Shown piece after piece: positions 1 through 9,163 of a DNA stretch of 64,000 bases. The notes beneath the pieces are model-generated. The model searched no databases, was not told where the DNA came from, and was given only the letters and a program-made list of their open reading frames with translations. The position numbers and the translations under genes are program-made. Origin of the DNA: Desulfoluna spongiiphila (GTDB lineage Bacteria; Desulfobacterota; Desulfobacteria; Desulfobacterales; Desulfolunaceae); NCBI RefSeq assembly GCF_900101345.1, contig NZ_FMUX01000005.1:248001-312000 (forward strand), in the 5' to 3' direction. Each line of letters starts with the position of its first letter. The stretch's first letter is position 1.

Positions 1-840
1 TGTGAACTCCAGGTGCCGGGAAACGGCTTTTTCCTTGCCAGGGGCCAGCATGTGCTCTCGGCGGAGGGGGAGTGCCTGGGGGCGGTGGTAACCTTGACGG
101 ACATCACCGACCTCAAGACCTTCGACCAGATGAAGTCTGAGTTTGTCTCCAAGGTCTCCCATGAACTCCGCTCCCCCCTGACGGCCATCTGCGAGCAGCT
201 CTCCATGGTGGACGAGGAGGCAGGGGACGCCATGGGGGAGGAGAACAGGGGCATGGTCCGCCGGGCCCGGGACAAGACCGGGGCTCTGATCTCTCTTATC
301 GGCGATCTTTTAGACCTTCAGCGCATTGAAGGGGGGGCGGAGTTCTCCCAGCCCCGTGAGGTGGAGCCTGCCGGTCTGCTATCCGCCATGGTGGATTTTC
401 TGAGGGCACGGGCCCAGGCCCAGGGGGTCTCTCTGGAGCTGGCGCTTCCTCCCGAGTCCCTGCCCATCCTCTACGCCGACCCCACGGCCCTTGAGAGCAT
501 TTACGGCAACCTCATCACCAATGCCATCAAGTACACGGGGAGCGGGGGGCATGTGACGGTGACCGTGTCCGTGCCGGATGCCGGGGGACTCCGTGTGGCG
601 GTCACCGATGACGGCTTTGGTATCGAAAAAAAGCACCTGGAAAAGATTTTTGACAAGTTTTACCGCATCAAAGATGATAAAAGGCGGTTTATCGTGGGGA
701 CGGGGCTCGGGCTCTCCATTGTCCGCCAGCTTGTGGACGGACTTGCCGGGGCCATTGAGGTGACAAGCCAACCCGGTGTGGGCAGCACCTTTACCGTCAC
801 GCTTCCAGCTAAAAACCAGGTCGCTGCAGAGGATGCATGA
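1..840 (+). CDS. Sensor histidine kinase, C-terminal part (5' end outside window)
   Basis: The reading frame is open from base 1, so the gene starts upstream and only about 279 codons are present. The first 30 residues look like the end of a PAS domain. A HisKA dimerisation helix follows with the phospho-acceptor His in FVSKVSHELRSPLTAI, then a HATPase_c domain with N box (NLITNAIKYT), G1 box (DDGFGIEKKH) and G2 box (GTGLGLSIV). The family autophosphorylates on His and passes the phosphate to a response regulator. No partner regulator adjoins downstream, so it probably lies upstream of the window. The stop overlaps the next start by 4 bases, which suggests translational coupling. Confidence 0.93.
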   Translation, partial: CELQVPGNGFFLARGQHVLSAEGECLGAVVTLTDITDLKTFDQMKSEFVSKVSHELRSPLTAICEQLSMVDEEAGDAMGEENRGMVRRARDKTGALISLIGDLLDLQRIEGGAEFSQPREVEPAGLLSAMVDFLRARAQAQGVSLELALPPESLPILYADPTALESIYGNLITNAIKYTGSGGHVTVTVSVPDAGGLRVAVTDDGFGIEKKHLEKIFDKFYRIKDDKRRFIVGTGLGLSIVRQLVDGLAGAIEVTSQPGVGSTFTVTLPAKNQVAAEDA

Positions 841-1121
841 ACCCGAAGAACCCCTTTAGAAACGAAAAAGTCGAAGGCCTCATCACCGAGTTAAGGGGTG
901 CTGCCACGCGCATGGAGCGCCTCATCAGAGAACTGCCCACCACGGATTCCGCGGTGCTGGGGGAGCTTCACAGCCTCTCCATGCGCATCGACCGCATGGT
1001 CTCGGAAGACCCGGGCAGGGAGCGTCGCTCCATGCTTCTGGACCAGGCCAGGCGAAAAGCCATGTTCCAGAGGCAGCGGTACATGAAAATAACCCACTCG
1101 GGCTACCTTCGAAATCGCTGA
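837..1121 (+). CDS. Small hypothetical protein coupled to the kinase
   Basis: A 94-residue, strongly charged, probably helical protein with many Arg and Glu and no membrane segment or signal peptide. I do not recognise a family. It starts inside the stop of the preceding kinase (ATGA overlap), so it is almost certainly real and co-translated. The N-terminal half (LITELRGAATRMERLIREL) has heptad-like spacing and may form a coiled coil, and the C terminus is Arg/Lys-rich. A role as accessory or inhibitor of the kinase is only a guess from position. Confidence 0.7.
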   Translation: MNPKNPFRNEKVEGLITELRGAATRMERLIRELPTTDSAVLGELHSLSMRIDRMVSEDPGRERRSMLLDQARRKAMFQRQRYMKITHSGYLRNR

Positions 1122-1148
1122 AAAGGGTGGCCGTGCCCTTTTCTCCTC
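1120..1148 (+). terminator. Putative terminator after the kinase operon
   Basis: GAAAAGGG (1120-1127) pairs with CCCTTTTC (1136-1143) around an 8-base loop, and a pyrimidine-rich tail follows. The hairpin overlaps the stop codon of the small gene. The U-run is short, so termination strength is uncertain. Confidence 0.45.
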
Positions 1149-1447
1149 TCCGTATTCCTGCCGCAGGTTTGCCCCCCTTTGTGGCGCGTCAGAGCCTGTT
1201 CATCACCGCATAGTCCGGTTCGTCGCCGAAAGTTCGAAATGCCGTGCCGTTTGTGGCTCTCTGGGGGTGCGGCGAGGCGGGGTTGCCCCGGGTTTTCCGA
1301 AATGCGGGATGGACATTTCGGGGCAAGTCGGGTATATCCATTTTTTGCCGCCTGTAAAAAAAGACAGACGGCCGGTGAACAAAGTTCTGTGTGTTTATAT
1401 AGGTATTTTTGTGTATTTTGTGACCATTGGTCGTTTCGGAGGGAATT
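1149..1447. other. Intergenic, 299 bases
   Basis: No convincing coding frame. The last 100 bases are AT-rich and should hold the promoter of the enoyl-CoA hydratase gene. I could not choose a single -35/-10 pair. Confidence 0.4.
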
Positions 1448-2218
1448 ATGATTAAGGAAAGAGTCGAAGACGGAATCGTCATTATCACCTTGTCCCATGG
1501 TGCCACCAACTCCATTACCCTTGACACCCTGCGCCAGATGGATGCCATCGTCAAGAAGGTCAATGAAGACGACGCCTTGAAGGGAATCGTTTTGACCGGG
1601 GACGGGCGTTTCTTCTCCAGCGGGTTCCATCTTCCGGATTTTATCGGGTTCCAGTCCCATGAAGAGGCGGTTGCCTGGTTTGAAGAGGAGGAAGAGCTTC
1701 TCACCAACTTTTTTACCTGCGAAAAGCCTGTGGTCTCCGCCATCAACGGCCACTGTGCCGCCGCCGGTCTGATCTGGTCCTTTGCCGCCGACTACCGCCT
1801 GGTTAAAAACCATCCCAAGATCCGTATGGGCATGAGCGAGATCAAGATCGGCCTGCCCCTGTCCATCGCCCAGTACCATGTGGTTCGCTATGGCCTGAAT
1901 GACGACCGCACCTATCGCAACGTCATGTTCTTCGGTGAGATGATTGGCGTTGAAAAGGCCCTTGAGATCGGCATGGTGGACGAGATTGTCGAAGAGGACC
2001 AGCTCATCGAGCGCGCCAAGCAGATCGTGACCTCCTGGATCGATACCCCGAACCGGCCCTTCCTTGTCATGAAGAAAATGATGCGGCTGGACACGGCCGA
2101 CAGCATCCGCAACCGTCTGGCCAGCGAGCCCTGGCGAGACGGCTTCGATATCTTTACCAAGCCGGAAGTGCGCGGTACCCTGGAATTTGTTCAGTCCATG
2201 ATGGAAGGCAAGAATTGA
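1448..2218 (+). CDS. Enoyl-CoA hydratase/isomerase family protein
   Basis: A 256-residue crotonase-fold protein, the usual length for a stand-alone enoyl-CoA hydratase/isomerase. The family hydrates or isomerises the double bond of acyl-CoA thioesters in the cytoplasm, stabilising an enolate in an oxyanion hole. GDGRFFSSGFHLPDF and NGHCAAAGLIWSFAADYRL match the two oxyanion-hole segments, and the typical late segment GMVDEIVEED is present. ATG 1448 is chosen because GGAGGG (1439-1443 region) lies directly before it; an upstream GTG at 1427 would run through that site. The exact substrate (hydratase, delta3-delta2 isomerase or other crotonase) cannot be read from sequence. The FadN/thiolase pair 2.6 kb downstream suggests fatty-acyl-CoA metabolism. 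Confidence 0.88.
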   Translation: MIKERVEDGIVIITLSHGATNSITLDTLRQMDAIVKKVNEDDALKGIVLTGDGRFFSSGFHLPDFIGFQSHEEAVAWFEEEEELLTNFFTCEKPVVSAINGHCAAAGLIWSFAADYRLVKNHPKIRMGMSEIKIGLPLSIAQYHVVRYGLNDDRTYRNVMFFGEMIGVEKALEIGMVDEIVEEDQLIERAKQIVTSWIDTPNRPFLVMKKMMRLDTADSIRNRLASEPWRDGFDIFTKPEVRGTLEFVQSMMEGKN

Positions 2219-2303
2219 TGTAAGGGGCTGGAAAGAGTACTGGCTTAAAAGAGCCTCCGGCGGCCCTGCCGGGGGCCAAACTTTTGCCTGATCTTAAAAC
2301 GAC

Positions 2304-2424
2304 GGTTTAATAAACAGATTCAGTTTAATCTGAACCAAAGGCGAATGTGATTTTCCCTGAGGAACGAAGGGGAAAGCGCATTCGCAACCTGCTTTCGAGG
2401 TGGCTCACCTCGCCGCCGGAGGCA
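2304..2424 (+). repeat. Dispersed hairpin repeat, copy R1
   Basis: The core is 2341-2424. An outer stem GCGAATG (2341) pairs with CATTCGC, and an inner stem TTTTCCC pairs with GGGGAAA around a loop containing GAGGAACGA. A second small hairpin GAGGTG-GCT-CACCTC and a conserved end GCCGCCGGAGGC follow. A preceding arm (2304-2340) holds the small palindrome CAGTTTAATCTG. The copy at 50611-50694 is almost identical. It ends 34 bases before the LytS-type kinase. Confidence 0.85.
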
Positions 2425-2458
2425 GGCTTTTCAACAGGCCCCAACATCAAGGTGTGAG

Positions 2459-3526
2459 ATGCGTGAGGTAGAACCCGGAAAGGCCTTTGTGTTGCGTGAC
2501 CACGCAGGGCTCATTGCGCGCAAGTATGCATCGGCTGTGCTCACGGTGACCGTCATTGTGATGCTCAGCACCATGATGGGGTTTGGTGAGGGGTTTTCCA
2601 CCAACCTGATCATCGGTCAGTGCGTGGGAACCTGCGCCTTTGCCTTTACCTTCAGCGCCTTGGTGTGCCTGCGCTGGAAAGGGCCTCTGGTCCAGATGGG
2701 CGGGGCCGCCCTTGCCATGGCGGCCGGTGCCTGTGCGGGCATCATTCTGGGTGCCTTTTTTTCCGGCAAGGACCTTTTCTTTTACCTCCCGGAAAAGAGC
2801 GAACTCATCGTCCAGGTGGTGATTTTAACCGTCATGGGCGGTTCCCTGTTCCGGTTTATCTTGAATTCCCAGGAGAAGATCCGGCAGGCCCGGGAGCGGA
2901 TCCAGCGGGAGAAGATCAAACGGCTCACCATCGAAAAAAAGGTGGTGGAGACCAACCTCCGCATGCTTCAGGCCCAGATCGAGCCCCATTTTCTTTTTAA
3001 TACCCTCTCCAATATTTTAAGCCTGCTGGACACCGATGTGGACCGGGGCAAGGTGATGATCAGCGACCTCATCGCCTACCTGCGGATCTCCCTGTGCAAG
3101 AGCCGTGAGGAGATGGCCACCATCGGCCAGGAGATGGAGATGATCAGGGCCTACCTGAACATTTTCAAGATCAGGATGGGGGAGAGGCTCTCCTACGAGA
3201 TTGACGTCCCCGACGGCCTGCGGTGTATCCCCTTTCCTCCCATGCTCATTCAGCCCCTGGTTGAAAATGCCATCCAGCACGGGCTGGAACCCCGCATCGA
3301 GGGCGGCGACATCCGTATTGCCGCCTCGGCCCGGCCCGGAACCCTGCGCATCGACGTGGCCGATTCCGGCCTGGGGTTTCATGAAGGCAGTCACTGGGGC
3401 GTGGGATTGACCAATATCAAAGAACGCCTCGACACCCTCTACGACGGCCAGGCCAGGCTCAGTCTGGGGGGCAACAGGCCCAACGGATTTCTGGCCACCA
3501 TTGAGGTGCCCCATGGGACAGATTAA
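2459..3526 (+). CDS. LytS/YehU-type membrane sensor histidine kinase
   Basis: A 355-residue kinase. Roughly the first 140 residues contain about four hydrophobic segments. A short coiled-coil stretch (KIRQARERIQREKIKRL) follows, then the His_kinase domain with the acceptor His near residue 177 in QIEPHFLFNTLSN. The C-terminal HATPase domain has LVENAIQHGLEP (N box) and DSGLGF (G box). This class usually pairs with LytTR response regulators, and such a gene overlaps its 3' end by 14 bases. The signal sensed is unknown; there is no recognisable extracellular domain, so membrane state or a small diffusible ligand is possible. AAGGTG just before ATG 2459 supports the start. Confidence 0.88.
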   Translation: MREVEPGKAFVLRDHAGLIARKYASAVLTVTVIVMLSTMMGFGEGFSTNLIIGQCVGTCAFAFTFSALVCLRWKGPLVQMGGAALAMAAGACAGIILGAFFSGKDLFFYLPEKSELIVQVVILTVMGGSLFRFILNSQEKIRQARERIQREKIKRLTIEKKVVETNLRMLQAQIEPHFLFNTLSNILSLLDTDVDRGKVMISDLIAYLRISLCKSREEMATIGQEMEMIRAYLNIFKIRMGERLSYEIDVPDGLRCIPFPPMLIQPLVENAIQHGLEPRIEGGDIRIAASARPGTLRIDVADSGLGFHEGSHWGVGLTNIKERLDTLYDGQARLSLGGNRPNGFLATIEVPHGTD

Positions 3527-4277
3527 AGCCATCATCGCTGATGACGAAGAGCAGCTGGTCATCTATCTGGAGTCCATGCTTTCACGGATCTGGCCGGAGC
3601 TGCGCATCTGCGGCAGGGCCGGAAACGGCCGTGACGCCCTGTCGCTGATTGAATCCGAATCTCCGGACATCGCCTTTTTAGACATCAAGATGCCCGGGCT
3701 CTCGGGCATGGAGGTGGCGGCGCGGTGCGGCGGAAGCACCCGGGTGGTGTTTATCACGGCTTTTAACCAGTATGCCGTGGACGCCTTTGAAAACGAGGCC
3801 ATGGACTACCTGCTGAAACCCGTCACCAACGCGCGCCTTGAAAAAACCGTTGCCCGTCTGAAAAAGCAGGTGGCAAAAAACACCCCCCCTGCGGAACTCA
3901 AGGCCGTCATCGAAGAGGTGATCCGGGCCGTGGGCCCACCGGCCCCTGCACACCACCTGAAGTGGATCAAGGCCCAGCACCGGGACAGCATCCGCCTCAT
4001 TTATGTGGACGACGTCCTTTTTTTTAAATCCAGCGCCAAATACACCACCGTCCTCACCGCCGAAGGGGAGTCCCTCATCAAAAAGCCCATCAAGGATCTG
4101 AGCGAGGAGCTGGACCCCGAGACCTTCTGGCGCATCCACCGCGGCACGATCATCAACGCCGGGTGCATCGACAAGATCAGCCACTCCCTCACCGGACGTC
4201 TCGCCGTCAAACTGAAGGGGTCTTCAGAGATCCTCACCGTCAGCCGCAGCTACTCCCACCTCTTTAAACAGATGTAG
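3513..4277 (+). CDS. LytR/AlgR-family response regulator (LytTR DNA-binding)
   Basis: A 254-residue protein with an N-terminal receiver domain (acidic pocket D10 and D11, phospho-acceptor D57 in IAFLDIKMPGLSG, conserved Lys in YLLKPV) and a C-terminal LytTR domain (IRLIYVDDVLFFKS, FWRIHRGTIINAGCID). The family binds direct DNA repeats as a phosphorylated dimer. The start at ATG 3513 is preferred over TTG 3501 because a good Shine-Dalgarno (GAGGTG) sits between them and the receiver domain begins at once. It overlaps the kinase gene by 14 bases, so the two form one translational unit. Confidence 0.9.
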   Translation: MGQIKAIIADDEEQLVIYLESMLSRIWPELRICGRAGNGRDALSLIESESPDIAFLDIKMPGLSGMEVAARCGGSTRVVFITAFNQYAVDAFENEAMDYLLKPVTNARLEKTVARLKKQVAKNTPPAELKAVIEEVIRAVGPPAPAHHLKWIKAQHRDSIRLIYVDDVLFFKSSAKYTTVLTAEGESLIKKPIKDLSEELDPETFWRIHRGTIINAGCIDKISHSLTGRLAVKLKGSSEILTVSRSYSHLFKQM

Positions 4278-4330
4278 AAAGAAGGCCCAGGGCCAAAGAC
4301 GAAGGGGTGACTCGTCGTCTCTTAAAAAAA

Positions 4331-4412
4331 ATGCCTCCGGTGGCAAGGTGTGCCACCTTGAAAGCAGGTTGCGAATGTGCTTTGCCCCTCGTTCCTCGGG
4401 TCAAAACACATC
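4331..4412 (-). repeat. Dispersed hairpin repeat, degenerate copy R2
   Basis: Reverse orientation relative to R1, 53 bases after the response regulator stop. It begins ATGCCTCCGGTGGC and carries the small hairpin AAGGTG-TG-CCACCTT. The left arm GCGAATGTGCTTT survives, but the right arm is worn to AAAACACATCC. The loop core CTCGTTCCTC is kept. Confidence 0.75.
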
Positions 4413-4829
4413 CTCTGTTCAAACAGGCGTCGGCCTTGATCCTCGTTTGGACCATCGGCCCAGTGACATTACCCCCGACACCCTTGTCCTCTGGAGCTCC
4501 GCACTATTCCCTTTCGCCTTCTGAACCTTTCCTCACCAGGGTAGCTCCCTTTTAACACGTAGAAACCACATGTTCTGTTCGCTTTTTTGGGTGATTGGAC
4601 AGGGGCGTGGTTGTGCTTAGTCGCGTGAATAATGGTGAATCAAGCTTCAGTGTGTCGAATCAAGAAACAACGTTTGTCTTAATATACAGTCGGTCGTCTG
4701 AGCATACGGTCATTCGTCGCATTCCATTTCCCAGCCCCTTCCTCCACTCCGTAGGATCCATAAAAATGTGAGTTCGTATTTTACGTGGCCATCATGATTG
4801 TTAACAAAATATACACGTAGGAGGAATTT
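4413..4829. other. Upstream region of the beta-oxidation operon
   Basis: About 400 bases without a credible coding frame. AT-rich stretches near 4660-4700 and 4780-4815 may contain the fadN promoter, but no clear consensus pair was found. No -24/-12 element was found. A strong Shine-Dalgarno (AGGAGG) precedes ATG 4830. Confidence 0.4.
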
Positions 4830-7244
4830 ATGGTTAGAAAGATCAGTAACGCTGCGGTTATCGGTTCTGGTATCATGGGTGGCGGAATCGCCGCTCTCCT
4901 CGCCGGTGCCGGGGTGAAGGTCCTGCTTCTGGACATCGTTCCCTTTGACCTCACAGACGACGAAAAAAACGACCCCGCAGCCCGCAATCGCATTGTCAAG
5001 GCGGGGATGGACGGCGCCCTCATGGCTCAGCCCCCCCTTTTCTACAACAAGAAAGACGCAGGGCTCATTGACATCGGCAACCTCACCGACGACTTCGACA
5101 AGCTGGCCGACTGCGACTGGATCTGTGAAGTGGTTGTGGAGAACCTGAAGATCAAGCAGGAGCTCTTCAAGCGCATCGAGGGCATCCGCAAGCCCACCTG
5201 CATCGTGAGCTCCAACACCTCGGGCATTCCCTTAAAGGCCATGAGCGAGGGCCTGAGCCCCGAGTTCAAGACCCATTTCTTGGGCACCCACTTTTTCAAC
5301 CCCGTTCGCTGGATGCACCTTCTGGAGCTTATCCCCGGTGAAGAGACCGCCCCGGAAGTCCTTCGCTTCATCGAGCGGTTCGGTGAGATCAACCTCGGCA
5401 AAGGCATTGTCTGGGCCAAGGACACCCCCAACTTCATCGGCAACCGCATCGGTATCCAGGGCATGGGCAAGATCATGCAGGAGGTGGTGAAGCAGGGGCT
5501 GACCCTGGCCGAGGTGGACGCCCTGTTCGGTCCGGCCATGGGCCGTCCGTCAAGCGCCATCTTCGGAACGGCCGACCTGGTGGGCCTGGATACCATGGCC
5601 CACGTCATGGAAAACTCCTACGATCTCTGCCCCGACGACGAAGAGCGCGCAACCCACGTCCTTCCCGATTTCGTGACAAAGATGGTGGAAAAGGGCTGGC
5701 TGGGCAACAAGACCAAGGGCGGTTTTTTTAAAAAAGTGAAAAACGCCGACGGTAAAAAAGTCAAGATGATGCTCGATCCCGCCACCTGCGAGTACGTTGA
5801 GTTCGTCAAGGCGGACCTTCCCTGCATCACCGCCGCCAAGGCCGCTGCCACTCCCGCTGAAAAAATCAAGGCCATCGTGTACGGCGACGACAAGGGCGCC
5901 AGGTTTGCCTGGGACTGCTCGGCCAACGGCCTGATTTACGCCGCCAACCGGATTCCCGAGATCGCCGCCTCCGTGGTGGAGATCGACAACGCCATGAAGT
6001 GGGGCTATGCCGTTGAAACCGGTCCCTTTGAGACCTGGGACCTCGTGGGCGTCAAAGAGTCCGTGGCCCGGATGGAAGCCGACGGGCTGGCTGTCCCTGA
6101 AAAGGTCAAGGCCATGCTGGCAGCTGGCAACGACTCCTTTTACAAGGTGGAAGGCGGGCGTCAGTACTTTTATGATTTCACCACCGAAAGCTACCAGCCC
6201 GTGAAGCTCAGCGACACCGCGCTCTCCCTTGCCACCTGCAAGGCCGACGGCAAGGTGGTCAAGAGCTGTCCGTCCGTCTCCCTGGTGGACATCGGCGACG
6301 ACATCTTCTGTGTGGAGTTCACCACCAAGATGAACGCCCTGAACCGCGAGATCATCGAGTTCATGGGGGACGTCAAGGAGTTCGCCCTTGAAAACGCGGC
6401 AGGCATCGTCATCGGCAACCAGGCCGGCGGCATGCCCGGGGCGTTTTCAGCCGGTGCCGACCTCGATTATGTCCTTGGGCTCTGCAAGGGCAAGAAATAT
6501 GCGGAGATGGACGAGTTTCTCTCCCTTGCCCAGAACGGCATCAAGGACATCCGGTACGCCAACGTTCCCGTTGTGGCGGCCCCTTACGGCATGACCCTGG
6601 GCGGTGGGTGCGAGGTGTGCCTCGGCGCGGCCGACAAGATCGTCGGTGCCGCCGATCTCATGATGGGCCTTGTGGAGATGGGCGTCGGCCTTCTGCCCGC
6701 CGGCGGCGGGTGTACCAACCTCTGGAAGAAGTTTGTCTTCTCGCTTCCCGATCCCGTTCAGAAAGACACCGACCTGTCCAAGCTCTTTGTACCGGTCTTC
6801 ATGGCCATCGGCATGGCCAAGTACTCCATGAGCGCCAAGCAGTCCTTCAGCCTGGGCCACATGCACCCCTGGGCCGACCGCATCGTCATGAACCGCGATC
6901 TTCTCATCGGCGAAGCCAAAAAAGAGGTCCTGGCCATGGTGGACGCCGGGTACGCACCTCCCGTGAAGAAGCCCGTGCCCGTCATGGGTGAAGCCGGGAC
7001 CGGCATGATCCACGCGCAGATCTTCAACATGTTGAAAGGGGGCTTCCTGAGCGATCACGATGCCCTTATCGCCACGCGCATCGCAACGGTTATCTCCGGC
7101 GGTTCCGTCAAAGAGGGCACGGCCATTGACGAAGACGTCATGTACAAACTCGAGCGTGAAGCCTTCATCGATTTTGCCAAGGAAGAGAAGACCATCGCAC
7201 GTATCGAGCACATGCTCAAAAAAGGCGCTCCCCTGCGGAACTAA
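4830..7244 (+). CDS. fadN: 3-hydroxyacyl-CoA dehydrogenase / enoyl-CoA hydratase (FadN-like)
   Basis: An 804-residue bifunctional beta-oxidation enzyme. The Rossmann motif IGSGIMGGGIAALLAGAG is at the N terminus, followed by the catalytic region SSNTSGIPLKAM...GTHFFNPVRWMHLLE and the C-terminal hydroxyacyl-CoA dehydrogenase helical domains. The last ~330 residues form a crotonase domain with GAFSAGADLDYVLG and YGMTLGGGCEVCLGA. This dehydrogenase-first order is that of FadN-type proteins (about 790 residues), opposite to FadB/FadJ. It converts enoyl-CoA to 3-ketoacyl-CoA in the cytoplasm using NAD. The thiolase gene starts 100 bases downstream, completing the cycle. No acyl-CoA dehydrogenase is in this window. 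Confidence 0.92.
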   Translation: MVRKISNAAVIGSGIMGGGIAALLAGAGVKVLLLDIVPFDLTDDEKNDPAARNRIVKAGMDGALMAQPPLFYNKKDAGLIDIGNLTDDFDKLADCDWICEVVVENLKIKQELFKRIEGIRKPTCIVSSNTSGIPLKAMSEGLSPEFKTHFLGTHFFNPVRWMHLLELIPGEETAPEVLRFIERFGEINLGKGIVWAKDTPNFIGNRIGIQGMGKIMQEVVKQGLTLAEVDALFGPAMGRPSSAIFGTADLVGLDTMAHVMENSYDLCPDDEERATHVLPDFVTKMVEKGWLGNKTKGGFFKKVKNADGKKVKMMLDPATCEYVEFVKADLPCITAAKAAATPAEKIKAIVYGDDKGARFAWDCSANGLIYAANRIPEIAASVVEIDNAMKWGYAVETGPFETWDLVGVKESVARMEADGLAVPEKVKAMLAAGNDSFYKVEGGRQYFYDFTTESYQPVKLSDTALSLATCKADGKVVKSCPSVSLVDIGDDIFCVEFTTKMNALNREIIEFMGDVKEFALENAAGIVIGNQAGGMPGAFSAGADLDYVLGLCKGKKYAEMDEFLSLAQNGIKDIRYANVPVVAAPYGMTLGGGCEVCLGAADKIVGAADLMMGLVEMGVGLLPAGGGCTNLWKKFVFSLPDPVQKDTDLSKLFVPVFMAIGMAKYSMSAKQSFSLGHMHPWADRIVMNRDLLIGEAKKEVLAMVDAGYAPPVKKPVPVMGEAGTGMIHAQIFNMLKGGFLSDHDALIATRIATVISGGSVKEGTAIDEDVMYKLEREAFIDFAKEEKTIARIEHMLKKGAPLRN

Positions 7245-7344
7245 GCCGTCGGCGGGCCGATCCCGCCGGAGATGTGCACGATGTGGCTCGTCTTGCGTGA
7301 AAAGACGAAACGATGAAAAAACGACATCAGGTAAGGAGTGAAAT

Positions 7345-8517
7345 ATGCGCGAAGTATATATTGTTGAATCCGTTCGAACCCCCGGATGCAAGAACAAGAG
7401 AGGGCAGTTCAAGGAGACCCGTCCCGAAGACCTCCTCTCCTTTATCATGAAGGCCTGTGTGGAGAAGACCGGCCTCGACCCCAAAGAGATTGACGACGTC
7501 ATGTGCGGGTGTGCCTTCCCGGAAGCGGAGCAGGGCCTCAACATCGGCCGCGTGGCCAACCAGATGGCCGGGTTCCCCGAATCGGTGTCCGGTGCCACTG
7601 TCAACCGGTTCTGCTCTTCCGGCATCGAGGCCATCGCCCTGGCCCATCTGCGCATCGCCGCTGGATGGTCTGAGATCACCCTGGGTGCAGGCATCGAGTC
7701 CATGACCTACGTCCCCATGGGCGGCAACAAACCCCGCCCCCATGCCCAGTTTGCCGCCTCCAACCCCGAGATGTATATCTCCATGGGCGTTACGGCCGAG
7801 AACGTGGCCGAGCGCTACGGCATCACCCGTCAGGAGTGCGACGAGTTTGCCGTTCGTTCCGTGACCAAGGCGGCCAAGGCCCAGGAGGAGGGCTGGTTCA
7901 CCGAGATCGTCCCCACCCCGGCCTACAACTTTGTCCTGGGCGAGAACGGGACCTACGAGAAGAAAGAGTTTATCGTGGACAAGGATGACGGCGTCCGGGC
8001 AGGTACCACCGTGGAAGGCATTGCTCGCCTGAACAGCCCCTTCAAGGCCGGCGGTGTGGCCACCGCCGCCAACTCGTCCCAGACCACCGACGGTGCTGCC
8101 GCCACCCTCCTTGCCAGCAAGGAGGCGTGCGAAAAGTTCGGCCTGAAGCCTGTGGCCAAGCTGGTGGGCTACGCCGTTGCCGGCTGCAAGTCTGATGAAA
8201 TGGGCGTGGGGCCCAAGTATGCCATTCCCAAGGTCCTTGAGCAGACCGGCTTCACCCTTGACGACATCGACGTCATTGAACTCAACGAAGCCTTTGCCAC
8301 CCAGTCCCTGCACTGCATCAAGGAGCTGGGCCTTGACGAGTCCAAGATCAACCTCAACGGCGGTGCCATTGCCCTGGGCCACCCCCTGGGCTGCACCGGC
8401 GCCAAGCTCACCGCCACGCTCCTTGCCAACATGAAGCGTGTGGGAGCCAAGCGCGGCATCGTCTCCATGTGCATCGGCGGCGGCATGGGTGCCGCCGGGG
8501 TCTATGAGCTTGTCTAA
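7345..8517 (+). CDS. fadA: Thiolase (acetyl-CoA C-acyltransferase)
   Basis: A 390-residue type I/II thiolase of normal length. Active-site Cys90 lies in [11 protein letters not shown], the base His in [15 protein letters not shown] and the second catalytic Cys in [12 protein letters not shown]. It should cleave 3-ketoacyl-CoA with CoA to acetyl-CoA and a shortened acyl-CoA, or run in the condensing direction. Its place directly behind the FadN-like gene favours degradation. A Shine-Dalgarno (AAGGAGTG) precedes ATG 7345. Chain-length preference cannot be told from sequence. Confidence 0.92.
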   Translation: MREVYIVESVRTPGCKNKRGQFKETRPEDLLSFIMKACVEKTGLDPKEIDDVMCGCAFPEAEQGLNIGRVANQMAGFPESVSGATVNRFCSSGIEAIALAHLRIAAGWSEITLGAGIESMTYVPMGGNKPRPHAQFAASNPEMYISMGVTAENVAERYGITRQECDEFAVRSVTKAAKAQEEGWFTEIVPTPAYNFVLGENGTYEKKEFIVDKDDGVRAGTTVEGIARLNSPFKAGGVATAANSSQTTDGAAATLLASKEACEKFGLKPVAKLVGYAVAGCKSDEMGVGPKYAIPKVLEQTGFTLDDIDVIELNEAFATQSLHCIKELGLDESKINLNGGAIALGHPLGCTGAKLTATLLANMKRVGAKRGIVSMCIGGGMGAAGVYELV

Positions 8518-8524
8518 GGCTGTG

Positions 8525-8591
8525 TGCCCGCTTCGGCGGGCATAACAGGGGTTTGACGGGATGCGGGAAGGGCCGGACACCCTTCCCGCAT
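8525..8591 (+). terminator. Two hairpins after the thiolase gene
   Basis: TGCCCGC-TTCG-GCGGGCA (8525-8542) is a stable tetraloop hairpin 8 bases after the stop. A second hairpin has a perfect 12-bp stem, ATGCGGGAAGGG (8561-8572) with CCCTTCCCGCAT (8580-8591). Neither is followed by a U-run, so they may stabilise the 3' end or act with Rho rather than terminate alone. Confidence 0.45.
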
Positions 8592-9023
8592 TCCTGTGCA
8601 GCAAGCCCGGCTTGACAAGCGGGCCGGGGCGCGAGTGACGGAAACACCCTGGAATTCTTCCACGCATATATTCAAAAGCCTGATTCCCTTCTGTGTGTAT
8701 GTGGTTTCCGACATAAAGCGCCTCGGTTTTTTTGGGCTCACAGCCCGGTGAGAGGGGGAGACTGAGGCATCGTTCAGGAAGGTGCTTTCTTTAAAAACAG
8801 AGCGTTTGAGCAGGTGGTGTGTGTTTTTTTACTTGCCGGATGTTCTTTTTTTTGGTTTTGTATATTACGCATGTGAAATAAATTTAGGTCATAGGGGAGA
8901 CACGCAAGGGGGGATCTGGGGCGTAGGGGCAAAGCGAATCCGCAGCCTGCCTTCAGAGGCTAAGCTTTAAAAATTTGAATAAACAGGCTTTACAAAATCG
9001 ATTCAGGCCACTCGAAATCAAAG
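8592..9023. other. Intergenic region with a partial repeat copy
   Basis: No credible gene. From about 8936 there is a fragment (GCGAATCCGCAGCCTGCC, then AGAGGCTAAGCTTT and AATAAACAGGCTT) that matches the segment before the repeat copy at 50541-50580, so it is the leading part of composite repeat R3. The stretch 8830-8890 is T-rich and could contain promoter elements for the molybdopterin operon. Confidence 0.45.
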
Positions 9024-9106
9024 GCGAATGTGATTTTCCCCGAGGAACGAGGGGTAAATCGCAGCGGTAACCAGCTTTCAAGGTGGCTCACCTTGTCGCC
9101 GGAGGC
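9024..9106 (+). repeat. Dispersed hairpin repeat, hybrid copy R3
   Basis: It has the left arm of R1 (GCGAATGTGATTTTCCCC) and the conserved loop GAGGAACGA, but its right arm reads AAATCGCAGCGGTAACC, resembling the CAGCGG arm type of copies R4 and R5. Arms from two subfamilies therefore appear joined. It ends with the conserved small hairpin and CGCCGGAGGC, 57 bases before the start of the molybdopterin oxidoreductase. Confidence 0.8.
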
Positions 9107-9163
9107 ATCGCTTTTGTAGGTTTTGTTTTTGTACCGTCCCTAAAGGCAAGCAAGGAGAGAGAG

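Noticed and set aside
6447..7703. Long minus-strand frame opposite fadN and thiolase
   Set aside because: A shadow of GC-rich codon bias in strongly supported plus-strand genes; its His/Gly-rich composition is typical of antisense frames. The same holds for other long antisense frames such as 7327-8667, 10388-11470, 21783-23246, 57833-59317 and 61108-62526.
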